Positions 38,987-51,042 of a stretch of 64,000 nt of DNA are shown here, in pieces. How positions within the stretch are numbered: the stretch's first letter is position 1; every line of letters starts with the position of its first letter. The translations under genes and the position numbers were made by a program. The stretch spans positions 9,424,001 to 9,488,000 of the forward strand of contig NC_088312.1 in assembly GCF_910592395.1 (NCBI RefSeq), in the 5' to 3' direction. Below the pieces are notes generated by a model. It did no database searches and was not told the origin of the DNA. It saw nothing but the letters and a program-made list of their open reading frames with translations. This stretch comes from Lineus longissimus (lineage: Eukaryota > Nemertea > Pilidiophora > Heteronemertea > Lineidae).

Positions 38987-39429
38987 CTAATTACTCATCA
39001 CTTTTGTGTCTTCATTGACCCCTCTTAGGGGGGGGGTTTAAAGTCATGCCATCAAACAAATTGCATGACTACCCCCCTAACACTCTCTTTATCATCAAAA
39101 AGTTACGGAGCGAATCCACGCAAAAAATTTTTTTGCACATCCCAAACACTTATATTATACGGAACCCACAACAAAAAAATTTCGATTGTCATACGCCATC
39201 GTCGATTGTAAACATGCAAGGCGTACACCTCGCAATCCACGCAAAAAAATATTCGTTTTCGCCGCTATCCTCGAATCGTACATGAAAAAGAACAACAATG
39301 GACTTCGATTGATGAATTTATTAGCACAATCACTTGATATGAAACAATGCACTCAATAATAATAAACGATCTTATAACCTAATTGGACGAAGTCCTTGAT
39401 CTTATGACCTCGAGTTCTAGACAACCTAA

Positions 39430-39800
39430 TGCATATGAAAAGAACAATTGACTTTGATGAAATCATGTGTTTAATTATCATTAACATCACAACCAATTAG
39501 GATTCGAGACAATGATAGCATATGAAGAGAACAATTGACTTTGATGAAGTCATGTGTTTAATTATCATTAACATCACAACTGGATATAAAAGATTCAATT
39601 AGGGTTCGAGACAATGATTGCTTATGAAAAGAACAATTGACTTTGATGAAGTCATGTGTTTAATCATCATTAACATCACAACTGGATATAAAAGATACAA
39701 TGATTGCTTATGAAAAGAACAATTGACTTTGATGAAGTCATGTGTTTAATTATCATTAACATCACAACTGGATATAAAAGATCTATTGATCGACCTTCAT
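39430..39800. repeat. Tandem array of ~86-99 bp units, 4 copies
   Basis: The string agaacaattgactttgatga recurs at 39441, 39531, 39630 and 39716, each time followed by a(a/g)tcatgtgtttaat and (in most) cataactggatataaaagat-like sequence. Unit length varies through small deletions. Partial relatives (caatggacttgg / caatggactttcatc) continue to about 40040. Confidence 0.85.
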
Positions 39801-40211
39801 TACATTCCAGAAAAATTGAGAAAACAAATTACAACTGAATATAAATGATGAAACCAATTAACATTCGAGACAATGATCTTAAAGTAACCACACTAAGTCT
39901 GGTGATTCTAAGTATTGATAAAATGATTTCCTTGTACTCCAAGCAACGACCTGATTACAAATCAAACAATGGACTTGGAGGCAATGATCAACCTGATTGC
40001 ATACGAAACAAATCAAACAATGGACTTTCATCTAACAATGTCTTTATTTATTAGCCTATTCATCATCAGCAACAATCGGCCTGATTGCATACGAAACTAG
40101 GCACTAGCCAATTTATCATTATTATTAACATCAGCAGCAATGAAGGTACAGTCTGTGCATTTCTCATGAAATATACACTAGATTCGATAAGAATAATGTA
40201 CTTTATCATTA

Positions 40212-40885
40212 ACACCAGCGACGATTACGTGGTATTGTTCATTTCTAATCAAAGACACCAGCGTTCATAATTCAACAGTTCTTTGTCTATAACGAGACGC
40301 ATCCTTAACATCAGCGACGATTACGTGGTATTGTTCATTTCTAATCAAAGACACCAGCGTTCATAATTCAACAGTTCTTTGTCTATAACGAGACGCATCC
40401 TTAACATCAGCGACGATTACGTGGTATTGTTCATTTCTAATCAAAGACACCAGCGTTCATAATTCAACAGTTCTTTGTCTATAACGAGGCGCATCCTTAA
40501 CATCACCGACGATTACGTGGTATTGTTCATTTCTAATCAAAGACACCAGCGTTCATAATCCAACAGTTCTTTGTCTATAACGAGACGCATCCTTAACATC
40601 AGCGACGATTACGTGGTATTGTTCATTTCTAATCAAAGACACCAGCGTTCATAATTCAACAGTTCTTTGTCTATAACGAGACGCATCCTTAACATCAGCG
40701 ACGATTACGTGGTATTGTTCATTTCTAATCAAAGACACCAGCGTTCATAATTCAACAGTTCTTTGTCTATAACGAGGCGCATCCTTTACATCAGCGACGA
40801 TTACATGGTATTGTTCATTTCTAATCAAATACACCAGCGTTCATAATCCAACAGTTCTTTGTCTATAACGAGGCGCATCCTTATA
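40212..40885. repeat. 96-bp tandem array, 7 copies
   Basis: The string acgattacgtgg starts at 40221, 40317, 40413, 40509, 40605 and 40701, with a variant at 40797, an exact 96-bp period. Copies differ by only a few bases. 96 is divisible by 3, but stops occur in the frames inspected, so it is not taken as coding. The array ends next to the poly(A) signal of a minus-strand terminal exon (40944-40998). Confidence 0.95.
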
Positions 40886-40943
40886 CTCCTGTACATCGTT
40901 TATTGAAAACAACTGGTGCTTGAGGAACCTTGTCTCTGCCATC

Positions 40944-40998
40944 TCACATCTCCGAACGGAACTCGATCACAGTCTTCCAATACTCATCAATCATCTCG
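40944..40998 (-). CDS. Terminal coding exon of an unidentified minus-strand gene
   Basis: On the minus strand a good acceptor (cctcttatttcag) precedes a short exon reading EMIDEYWKTVIEFRSEM and a TGA at 40944-40946. AATAAA follows 40 nt later (plus-strand tttatt, 40899-40904). The combination of acceptor, amphipathic coding-like peptide, stop and close poly(A) signal supports a real 3' end. The protein was not recognised. Upstream exons should lie at higher coordinates; 44609-44885 and 46535-46739 are candidates, but phases require at least one more exon that I did not find. Confidence 0.45.
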
Positions 40999-41000
40999 CT

Positions 41001-41580
41001 GAAATAAGAGGGAAATATCGTTAGTCCATCGGAGAGAGAAATATTCGCGAGTATATTGACGTGCTAGAGAGAAAAAGGACCGTGGTTCATAAAACAACTT
41101 GGTCTCGACTGTACAACAGAATCTTTAGGTCACATCGAACCCCTGAACATGTTGAAATTCCCAAGCTATAGCAAAACTGACAGCCTTGCTTATTTCACGT
41201 GCAAGAAATAATAGAATAGGCATTTTATGATAGCCTGAGAACTGAAAATAAACACCACGATAATGTAATGAAAATGGCACAATATCATTGGGCATAGTGG
41301 ATGAAAAGGACAAGGGCCTATATATTGTTACGCATGAATGAAAAACGTGACGTAGATCAGTTGTGGTTCAATAGCAATTATTCACAGTGGGACTTGTTGA
41401 GGTGTTTATTTATTGGAGAAATGCAGGATGAGATCCTAATCTAAAGACAAAGGCCACTCTGACCTTGCTTGTCATCAAGTACTTAAGACTTTATATCGAA
41501 TCATCTTCACCCTCATTTTAATGACATTGCTCAGCTTCCGGTGGAGGCAATGCGTACGATATAGAATAGGTATGCACCGA
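41001..41580. other. No recognised feature
   Basis: AT-rich sequence, presumably intron of the minus-strand gene ending at 40944. No exon or repeat was recognised apart from a weak relative of the duplicated unit that begins at 41581 (ccttgcttgtcatcaagta near 41463). Confidence 0.5.
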
Positions 41581-42063
41581 TTGATGACATCATTAGTTCC
41601 CAGTTTAAAGATAGGAACCAACCAGACATTGTCTATCTTCAAGTGCTTTAAGACTTTAGAATAGGCATGCACCCCTCAACATGAGCATTAAAGACACTAA
41701 TTAGTTCCCAATCAAAAGGGTAAAGCCAAAACCGTTAGAATTTGTATTTCATTTAAAATTATTTTCAGAACAAAGCTGAATTAGTTCCCCACCTTCCATG
41801 ACCAAAACGGCTGCTATATATATGGTACATTTTCCGGTCGTTTTGGACTTCATTGTAGTATGAGATTTGGTTTTATATTCGACAAAGGAACAAGCAAGTT
41901 CAATAGCTTTTCATATAAAATGAGAACTATTGTGTCTCCCAACCAACATGAATAGCGCACGTGATCATTTATTTCAATAGGCCTGTGCAAGTCTGATCGG
42001 GTGATGATGACGTATACTATTGTCCAAGATTCAGTCGCAAACGCACGCCTGCTTTTTACAGAG

Positions 42064-42143
42064 CGCGTAGTGGCCTGGTGGTTAGGGCGGACGACTTTGG
42101 AGGTTTTTTTCTCCATAAGTCGCGAGTTCGAACCCCGTACGCG
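42064..42143 (+). repeat. tRNA-like head (SINE-like), copy 1
   Basis: It opens cgcgtagtggcctggtggtt, resembling a tRNA A box, and closes with gagttcgaaccccgtacgcg, a B box plus a 6-bp acceptor-like stem (cgcgta with tacgcg). Instead of a normal anticodon arm it has an extended hairpin (cgactt...aagtcg, tggag...ctcca) with a T7 loop that could stop Pol III. It is therefore not a functional tRNA. It is the head of a tRNA-derived repeat; an identical 80-nt copy lies at 43683-43762. Confidence 0.7.
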
Positions 42144-42160
42144 GTTTCTAGCATATTCCA

Positions 42161-42400
42161 CCCAAATCAATAAAATAAAACCGGAGCTCATTTTATTTTT
42201 TCATTTTTTGGTGATCAAAATGTGACCGTTGACCATAGGCATCACTGGCTGTAACTTTCTAAAACAATTAGTAAAAAAGTAACTAATTGCTTTAGAATTT
42301 CAAGTTACAGTCGATGGTGCCTATAGTCAACTGCCACATTTTGATCACCAAAAAATGAAAAAATAAAATGCAATCCGATTTTGTTTTATTGATTTGAGTC
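42161..42400. repeat. Foldback hairpin, copy 1
   Basis: Arms of about 115 nt. The left arm (cccaaatcaataaaa ... ttttttggtgatcaaaatgt ... ctaaaacaattagt) is repeated inverted as (actaattgctttaga ... acattttgatcaccaaaaaa ... tttattgatttgag) around a short A-rich loop at about 42274-42280. Pairing is imperfect but continuous. It follows the tRNA-like head directly and is duplicated at 43779-44006. Confidence 0.85.
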
Positions 42401-43682
42401 GAAACAACGGGCGACCCTTATAGTATTAACATAAAATTATTATTCGAAAAAAACCGTTCAAAACAAAAAGAAAAATATATCAAAAAGAAATATTTTAAAG
42501 ATTTCATACAGAATTTTTGTAAATTACTTAATAGTACATGCATTTTCCGGTAAACCATATTACTTGACAACTTGAAAGGGGGAGAGGCGGGTGTAAGGTA
42601 AAGTTTCTTTCCCCTATTCTGATATCATGTCAGCTGGGTGATTTCAAAGTTTTAGTTGATTATTTCGATAATAGGTGGCACCATTGCGTCATTCGCCAAA
42701 ATTATGACGTCGTGCGCGCAAACTCGCACAGTGCCGAAATTAAAATTCAATTTCAGCGCCTCTAGTGTCAAGATTGGTCGTGCGCGGTATGCCATGAAAA
42801 TGGCTTCTCGGGAGGACCTATGAATGAGTATGGGACGCTTTTTTAGAGAGCGCGGACAAGTATACCATAAAAGTTGCATTTGTTTTCGTTGGGCTAAGCC
42901 TGTTACCAATATGGCGAATGAACAGCCCCCCCCCCCCCCCAAATGGTTGCCGCCGTACATTTATTATTAGATGTGACTGTCACAGCCACATTTTATACGG
43001 GTAAGATTATAAACGTGCTTGATATGCCGCATTTAGCAAAATGTGGCGAATAAATAGACCCCCCGCCCCTAAAATGAACCGGGAACTGATCACCGTCGCA
43101 ACTTCAAACAATGATTACAGTGTCGATTAATGACATCTAAAGACAGGAATCAACCAGACCTTGCTTGTCTTCAAGTGCTTTAAGACTTTAGAATAGGCAT
43201 GCACCCCGCAACGTGAGTTAAAATAATTTGAAATGAAAATAATATGAAATGAAATAGCCTTCAAATTTTAAGAACAAAGCTGAATTAGTTCCAAAACTAA
43301 ATACTAAGGACTCTCTTCAAGTGTGTGTGGGAGAGGGTGGGGGGGGGGGGGGGAGACAACAAAACGTGTCCTTCTGGCAGATTTTCACACCGACAGGGAT
43401 AAACCCCTCCATGACCAAAACGGCAGCTATATTACGGGCGTGGCATGGTACATTTTCCTGTCGTTTTGTTGTCGGACCACATTATATTATAAGATTCAGT
43501 TTTATTTTCGACAAAGGAATAAGCAGTTCAATGGCTTTTCATATACAATGAGAACTATTGTGTCTCCGGCCAACATGAATAGCGCACGTGATCATTTCTT
43601 TCAATAGGCCTATGCAAGTCCGATCGGGTTGATGACGTATACTATTGTCCAAGATTCAAACGCACGCCGGCTTTTTACAGAG

Positions 43683-43762
43683 CGCGTAGTGGCCTGGTGG
43701 TTAGGGCGGACGACTTTGGAGGTTTTTTTCTCCATAAGTCGCGAGTTCGAACCCCGTACGCG
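43683..43762 (+). repeat. tRNA-like head (SINE-like), copy 2
   Basis: Same 80-nt sequence as 42064-42143 with no difference seen, including the A-box-like and B-box-like parts, the acceptor-like stem and the T7 loop. Confidence 0.7.
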
Positions 43763-43778
43763 GTTTCTAGCATATTCC

Positions 43779-44006
43779 ACTCAAATCAATAAAACAAAAC
43801 CAGAGTGCATTTTATTTTTTCATTTTTTGGTGATCAAAATGTGGCCGTTGACCATATAGGCATCACTGGCTGTAACTTTCTAAAACAATTAGTAAAAAAG
43901 TAACTAATAGCTTTAGAATTTCAAGTTACAGTCGATGGTGCCACATTTGATCACCAAAAAATGTAAAAATAAAATGCAATCCGATTTTGTTTTATTGATT
44001 TGAGTG
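43779..44006. repeat. Foldback hairpin, copy 2
   Basis: Second copy of the hairpin at 42161-42400. The right arm lacks about a dozen bases (tatagtcaactg) that are present in copy 1. Confidence 0.85.
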
Positions 44007-44608
44007 GAAACAGCGGGCGACCCTCATAGTATTAACATAAAATTATTATTCGAAAAAAAGGTTCAAAACAAAAAGAAAATATCAAAAAGAAATATTTAAG
44101 AATTTCACACAGAATTTTGGTGCATTACTTAATAGTACATGCATTTTCCGGTAAACCATATTACTTGACAACTCGAAAGGGGGAGAGGGGGGTGTAAGGT
44201 AAAGTTTCTTCCCCCTATTCTGATATCATGTCAACTGGGGATTTCAAAATTTTAGTTGATTAATTCGATAATAGGTGGCACCACTGGATCGAGCACCATT
44301 GCGTCACTCGTCAAAATTATGACGTCGTGCGCGGTATGCAATGAAATGAGTATAGGACGCTTTTTTAGAGAGCGGGGACGAGTGTCTATCTTTCTTTCCT
44401 TAATTTATTAATGACGTGAATGTATACCATAAAAGTTGCACGGGGAGGTTGAAGAAATGAGCTGACACTTGTATATTTGGAAGGGCCTGACTTGTCTATA
44501 TAAATTGGTCTAATCTTATATCATTAGATTTTGATTTTGCAGTGATAAGTACCAAAATATTTCAGATGGAAAAAGGGATGGTTATAGGTCGGCACAAAAA
44601 TTACTCAC

Positions 44609-44885
44609 CATGTACAACCAATTGAATCCATCTTGGACCGTTTTTGATCGTCTTCGCACAGCCAATCGACATCGTCGCTCTCTGCATGGCGTAACACTCC
44701 GATACCTCGGGAGTTTATTTTTGGACACTATAGTGGCGATGACGTCATATCATCATGTTGGCGGCGTACTCTTTGCGATGAACAAATACCTTTGGTATTA
44801 CTGTGACCTCGGCCAAGAGCAATCGTGATGTCGAAGGTTTTGCTTCAACTCCCTAGGTTGTTCTGTGGACACACAATACGGGCAT
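44609..44885 (-). other. Candidate internal or first exon on the minus strand
   Basis: On the minus strand this stretch has a strong acceptor (tttctttcattttag ending at 44886) and a strong donor (gtgagt, plus-strand actcac 44603-44608). An ATG at 44687 opens 26 codons reading to the donor (MQRATMSIGCAKTIKNGPRW...). The upstream part has stops in the frames read, consistent with 5' UTR. It may belong to the gene that ends at 40944. The product is not recognised. Confidence 0.35.
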
Positions 44886-46534
44886 CTAAAATGAAAGAAA
44901 CAGAAAAGGACATCAGATAATGAGTTTACCTAATAGCAAGTTATTCATTTCTTTGCTGTTCAGGATTGCCCATCAATCGAGTTGGTCATACATTTCCATC
45001 ATGGTTACACTGAAACAAGTCACAATCAGTCTTGAAGACACTGCCAATACGAATCATGAGGACACTGCCAGACAACAACCAGACATGGAAACAGTGTGAC
45101 AAATACTCATGGTGAAGCTGTAATGACCAGACATGTGCCATAACTAGCAAGAGGACACTGCTACAATGGGGGATGCATGTAGACAGTGTTGTTGGTCAAC
45201 TTGTTAGTTATTTCACGCAGCGTAAAACACAGATGTTAAAAAATAGAGGCAGGCGCACTACACAATACTAATTAGCAAGTTATGGTATCTTCAAAACAAC
45301 TCGAAACTCTCAGCAAGCAGCAACTCAGCATTACAATGAAACTGACCAGGAACCGCCCGCCCGTATGGGTGTGGCAGGCAAATCAAAAAATATATAAGAC
45401 ATGTCAGGCCGCCTGAAACCTACAACAGTTCCTAGCCGAGTTTACAGCCGATTATTTATGATTATGTAATTCTGGTTTAATTCTTATGAAATCAATATTC
45501 AATGTCTAGACAGAAATTGACCACCTGCACTGATTGACATTCGCCAATCGAGAGGCGGGTCCTCAACAGTAACGAGGTTAGCGAACATATACCAATACGT
45601 TTACGTTTACTAAGGTTGGAGTCTTGCAATGCAGAAAATGCCAGTTGTAACGATGCCTAGCAAAACTTCGTCCAGGTTGATTCAAAATTATTGGCCCTTG
45701 CAAGGATGCGTTTTCGTCTTCGATGTATAGTTCATACAGAGGGCTTTATCAGGAAAATGCTGATAATAGATGGTTTGCGAAAATAAATTTCGGCCATTTT
45801 ATTCAAAAAAATACCTTTTCACAGGCAACGTTTGTTTACGACATGCTTATCCAAGCAATTTACTCGAAGCTGTCCATGTCTTCCAATCTTCATGATAATA
45901 CTTTTGGTGATGATTTGATTACAAAAATGATTTACGAGTAATTCAATTAGCAAATGACTTGATACCACGAATTTGCAGTTCTGCGAATATACTATTATCT
46001 TTGTTAGACTTGGAGCGGGGATGGGATTAGGGAACTGCATGACAATTTATGCCAATTTTGAAAATCTGAAGTATTTGAAATATGTGGGGAGGGAAGTTGG
46101 CGTTTTCGGCAATGCATTGCTCCTTCCACACGGCCTCACTCACCACCACATCCAAATCTCAACACAACAAGTGCTAAATCACACCCAAAAAATGCTACTT
46201 ACAGGAAACTGTTCCTCTCTACACGTTTGCCGAATCCTACAGTTACCATTCGTCGAGATTGAGATGATTTTGGCAAAGGATTACCGAGATAAAAAAAGAT
46301 TAAATCGGGCACCAGAAATCATTTTGCGAGTTTGACCTGCGTCTGGCCGCCAGAGCCGCCTGGGATGTGACGTGTAGGACATGTGACAATCCCACAAGGC
46401 CATTTGAAATGTAGGCCCCAATGAAAAGGCGGGATAATTCAATTGCAAATTCTCATAGTCCTTTCATCTCCCGCAGCCAACCAGCCCGGCCGTATGGTGA
46501 AGCATGCTATTAGAGTAGTTGTATGTGGCCCTAC
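44886..46534. other. No recognised feature
   Basis: Non-coding as far as I can see. The plus-strand open frame near 45973-46335 has no splice, start or homology support. Confidence 0.5.
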
Positions 46535-46739
46535 CGTTTGAGACTGATTTGGAGATTCTGTCTATCACAACCACGCACGAAGACAATGTCACCGCCAGAC
46601 AATACAAAAACAGACCGTTCAAGAGCCATGCATAGAGACACCACAACCAGTAGACTACCACGTATGAAAAATAGGCAAATATAAGATCAAAGACTTTGCA
46701 ACAGTGATATTGTGGAGAATTTGTCTGAAGATCCGACAT
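46535..46739 (-). CDS. Hypothetical membrane-protein exon, minus strand
   Basis: A true ATG at 46739 opens a frame beginning MSDLQTNSPQYHCCKVFD. It is followed by about 45 strongly hydrophobic residues (LIFAYFSYVVVYWLWCLYAW, then LLNGLFLYCLAVTLSSCVVV), which could form one long or two short membrane segments. A donor-like gtaggg follows at 46534 (minus-strand reading). Joined to the acceptor at 44886 it would stop after about a dozen codons. The family is not recognised; it could be a first exon of a small membrane protein or a chance frame. Confidence 0.3.
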
Positions 46740-47109
46740 GGTAGTAATGTCACAACCTCGCGATCGTCTGTCTCGTAGGACTGAGTTTACAGGGTGTCAT
46801 TATGATGGGGGTGCCGGAATGTGAAAGTGTACTGTATGAAGACTATACAGATATCACTCCATATCCTTAATTTGGTGATGCAGATTGTGACATTGTCGTC
46901 AAGTACTCATGGCGTAAACATTGCGAACGTTATTGCTGAAATGACGTTGCCTTGACAATGTCCGGTATTAGACAAGCGGGACAGGTAGCCACCTAGGCAC
47001 AAACGCGGCGACCTCGCACACCTGGGACAAGATTTTCTTGTTCTGTGACGCCAGTGTTTCCTTGGGTTTTCCTTAACTAAACCCAGTATCTACTTATTTG
47101 GCTAAGCGA

Positions 47110-47428
47110 TATACGCCACACACTCTTCAAAGGGTGCGATGTAATGGGTGAGGCGTTCTTTGTTCAGGCTGTCTCGAATAGATTAGTATTATAGGTTGTT
47201 CTCTTCAAAGGCTGAGATGGACTGGACGAGGAGCTGTCTTTTCTTCCTCTAATCAAAATCAACCGTCCTTTTTTCTGAACCAAATAAAGGCTATTCCCCC
47301 TTCCTCTTCATAGGTTGTTCTCTTGGAAGGCTGAGATGGACTGGACGAGGAGCTGTCTTTTCTTCCTCTAAACAAAATCAACCGTCCTTTTTTCTAAACC
47401 AAATAAAGGCTATTCCCCCTTCCTCTTA
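47110..47428. repeat. Displaced minisatellite units and a 119-bp tandem duplication
   Basis: Strings such as tcttcaaaggctgagatgg and gactggacgaggagctgtc are degenerate copies of the 70-bp unit at 34533-36520. From 47191 a 119-bp unit that includes such a copy plus a CT-rich tail (cttcctctaa, ccaaataaaggctattcccc) is repeated once, the second copy starting at 47310. Confidence 0.8.
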
Positions 47429-47670
47429 ACTCTTTCTTCCTCTTAACTAAAGAAAGACTGCCCCAACGAAGGACTAATCCTCCATCCTCTTAACCCTTTC
47501 TTCCTCTAAACTAAAGAGAGAGTGTAACTTCGTCCTCATTTTACCTTGTCCCAAAATTTGTCATGACTTCAAAATTTTAGAAGCCCCTTTTTGCCTTTGA
47601 TACGAAAACAATAGGTTTAGGTGAAGAAAAAGTGGGCCTCACACTGATGTAAAATGAGTAAAAGAAATTA

Positions 47671-47682
47671 AAAAAAAAAAAA
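47671..47682 (-). terminator. Pol III terminator of tRNA-Gly
   Basis: A T12 run on the minus strand starts 5 nt after the mature 3' end of the tRNA-Gly gene. Confidence 0.8.
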
Positions 47683-47687
47683 GGATG

Positions 47688-47758
47688 TGCATTGTCCGGG
47701 AATCGAACCCGGGCCTCCCGCGTGGCAGGCGAGAATTCTACCACTGAACCAACAATGC
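47688..47758 (-). tRNA. tRNA-Gly (anticodon GCC)
   Basis: On the minus strand the 71-nt sequence begins GCATTGTTGGTTCAGTGGTA and ends GGACAATGCA, so the 7-bp acceptor stem GCATTGT/ACAATGC is perfect and the discriminator is A. The A box is TGGTTCAGTGG, the anticodon loop CTGCCAC (anticodon GCC) and the B box GGTTCGATTCC. A run of more than ten T follows within a few bases on the same strand (plus-strand A run 47671-47682), a good Pol III terminator. It looks functional. Confidence 0.96.
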
Positions 47759-48391
47759 ATCTGCCATTCCTTGGTGAAAATTTCGTTAATAAAACTAAGC
47801 AGTCGATTTGGTACGTTCGTAGATAGCGGCACACTAAATCAGGAAATTTTCATTACCAGAAATGTAAAATTTGTGTTCTTTTTGTAGAATAAATCGATTA
47901 TATTCTGCTTTTTCAAATCAGACTCAATTCTGTATAGTCATCAATGATATCGAGATCATTTAAAATGCATGAGGTGCCTGGGAGTGTTAAAATTAAGGCT
48001 TGAATTGGTCTCATTAAGGAGAAGTGCATCTTCATATACTAACTAGCCTACATTACTCTTACTGTATTACTATAACATTACACATACAATGTTGATTCAA
48101 TACAACAGAAACAGGCACAGACAAAGGCACAGTCCACTGATGAGTCGCAACAACCACCCTCTCTCTCTCTACAGTGACAGTGTGCAAAAAGCTGTGCCAT
48201 TATTGTTGTTTATGTCATTCCTGACTCTTTCCCAGGCCTATCCAGCACAGGCCAAGGCCTTCTCTCAGTCTCGCCACTTTTAAGTCTTTTTTTATTTTCA
48301 CAGGCTGGGCTAGCGACTTGAATTGGCGCAAATTTGGTATACAGAGATTCTACAAAATAGAGGCCACAACAGTGTGAGCCCTGTCACAGTC
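47759..48391. other. ATG5 upstream region and 5' UTR
   Basis: No coding exon is seen. A strong pyrimidine tract plus cag at 48288-48303 (tttttttattttcacag) suggests a 5' UTR intron whose acceptor is at 48303, so 48304-48391 would be untranslated leader of ATG5. No TATA box was recognised. Confidence 0.45.

Positions 48392-51042
<2,651 letters not shown>

Larger units (their letters stand above)
41581..43100. repeat. ~1.55 kb tandem duplication, unit 1
   Basis: This unit and 43130-44450 share the same order of segments: aagtgctttaagactttaga, ataggcatgcacc, the tRNA-like head, the foldback hairpin, the cgataataggtggcacc block and a tttttagagagcg block. Offsets between copies drift from 1532 to 1619 and back to 1600 through small indels. 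The shared tRNA-like and hairpin parts are nearly identical, whereas the flanks have diverged. Unit 1 also carries a 15-C run at 42926-42940. Confidence 0.85.
43130..44450. repeat. ~1.55 kb tandem duplication, unit 2
   Basis: Second copy of the unit described at 41581-43100. It lacks several hundred bases of unit 1 in its 3' part (the section equivalent to about 42725-42800) and carries a G run near 43330-43353. Its tRNA-like and hairpin parts are as well kept as in unit 1. Confidence 0.85.

Noticed and set aside
40212-40885. 96-bp and 70-bp periodic arrays considered as CRISPR
   Set aside because: The whole unit repeats with no unique spacers, and the genome is eukaryotic; these are minisatellites.
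42064-42143. Called as a functional tRNA gene
   Set aside because: The anticodon arm is replaced by a long hairpin with an internal T7 run, the T stem has a mismatch, and the sequence is part of a duplicated repeat.
48089-48283. 64-codon frame upstream of ATG5
   Set aside because: No conserved motif and no splice link to the ATG5 start; it overlaps the likely 5' UTR intron.
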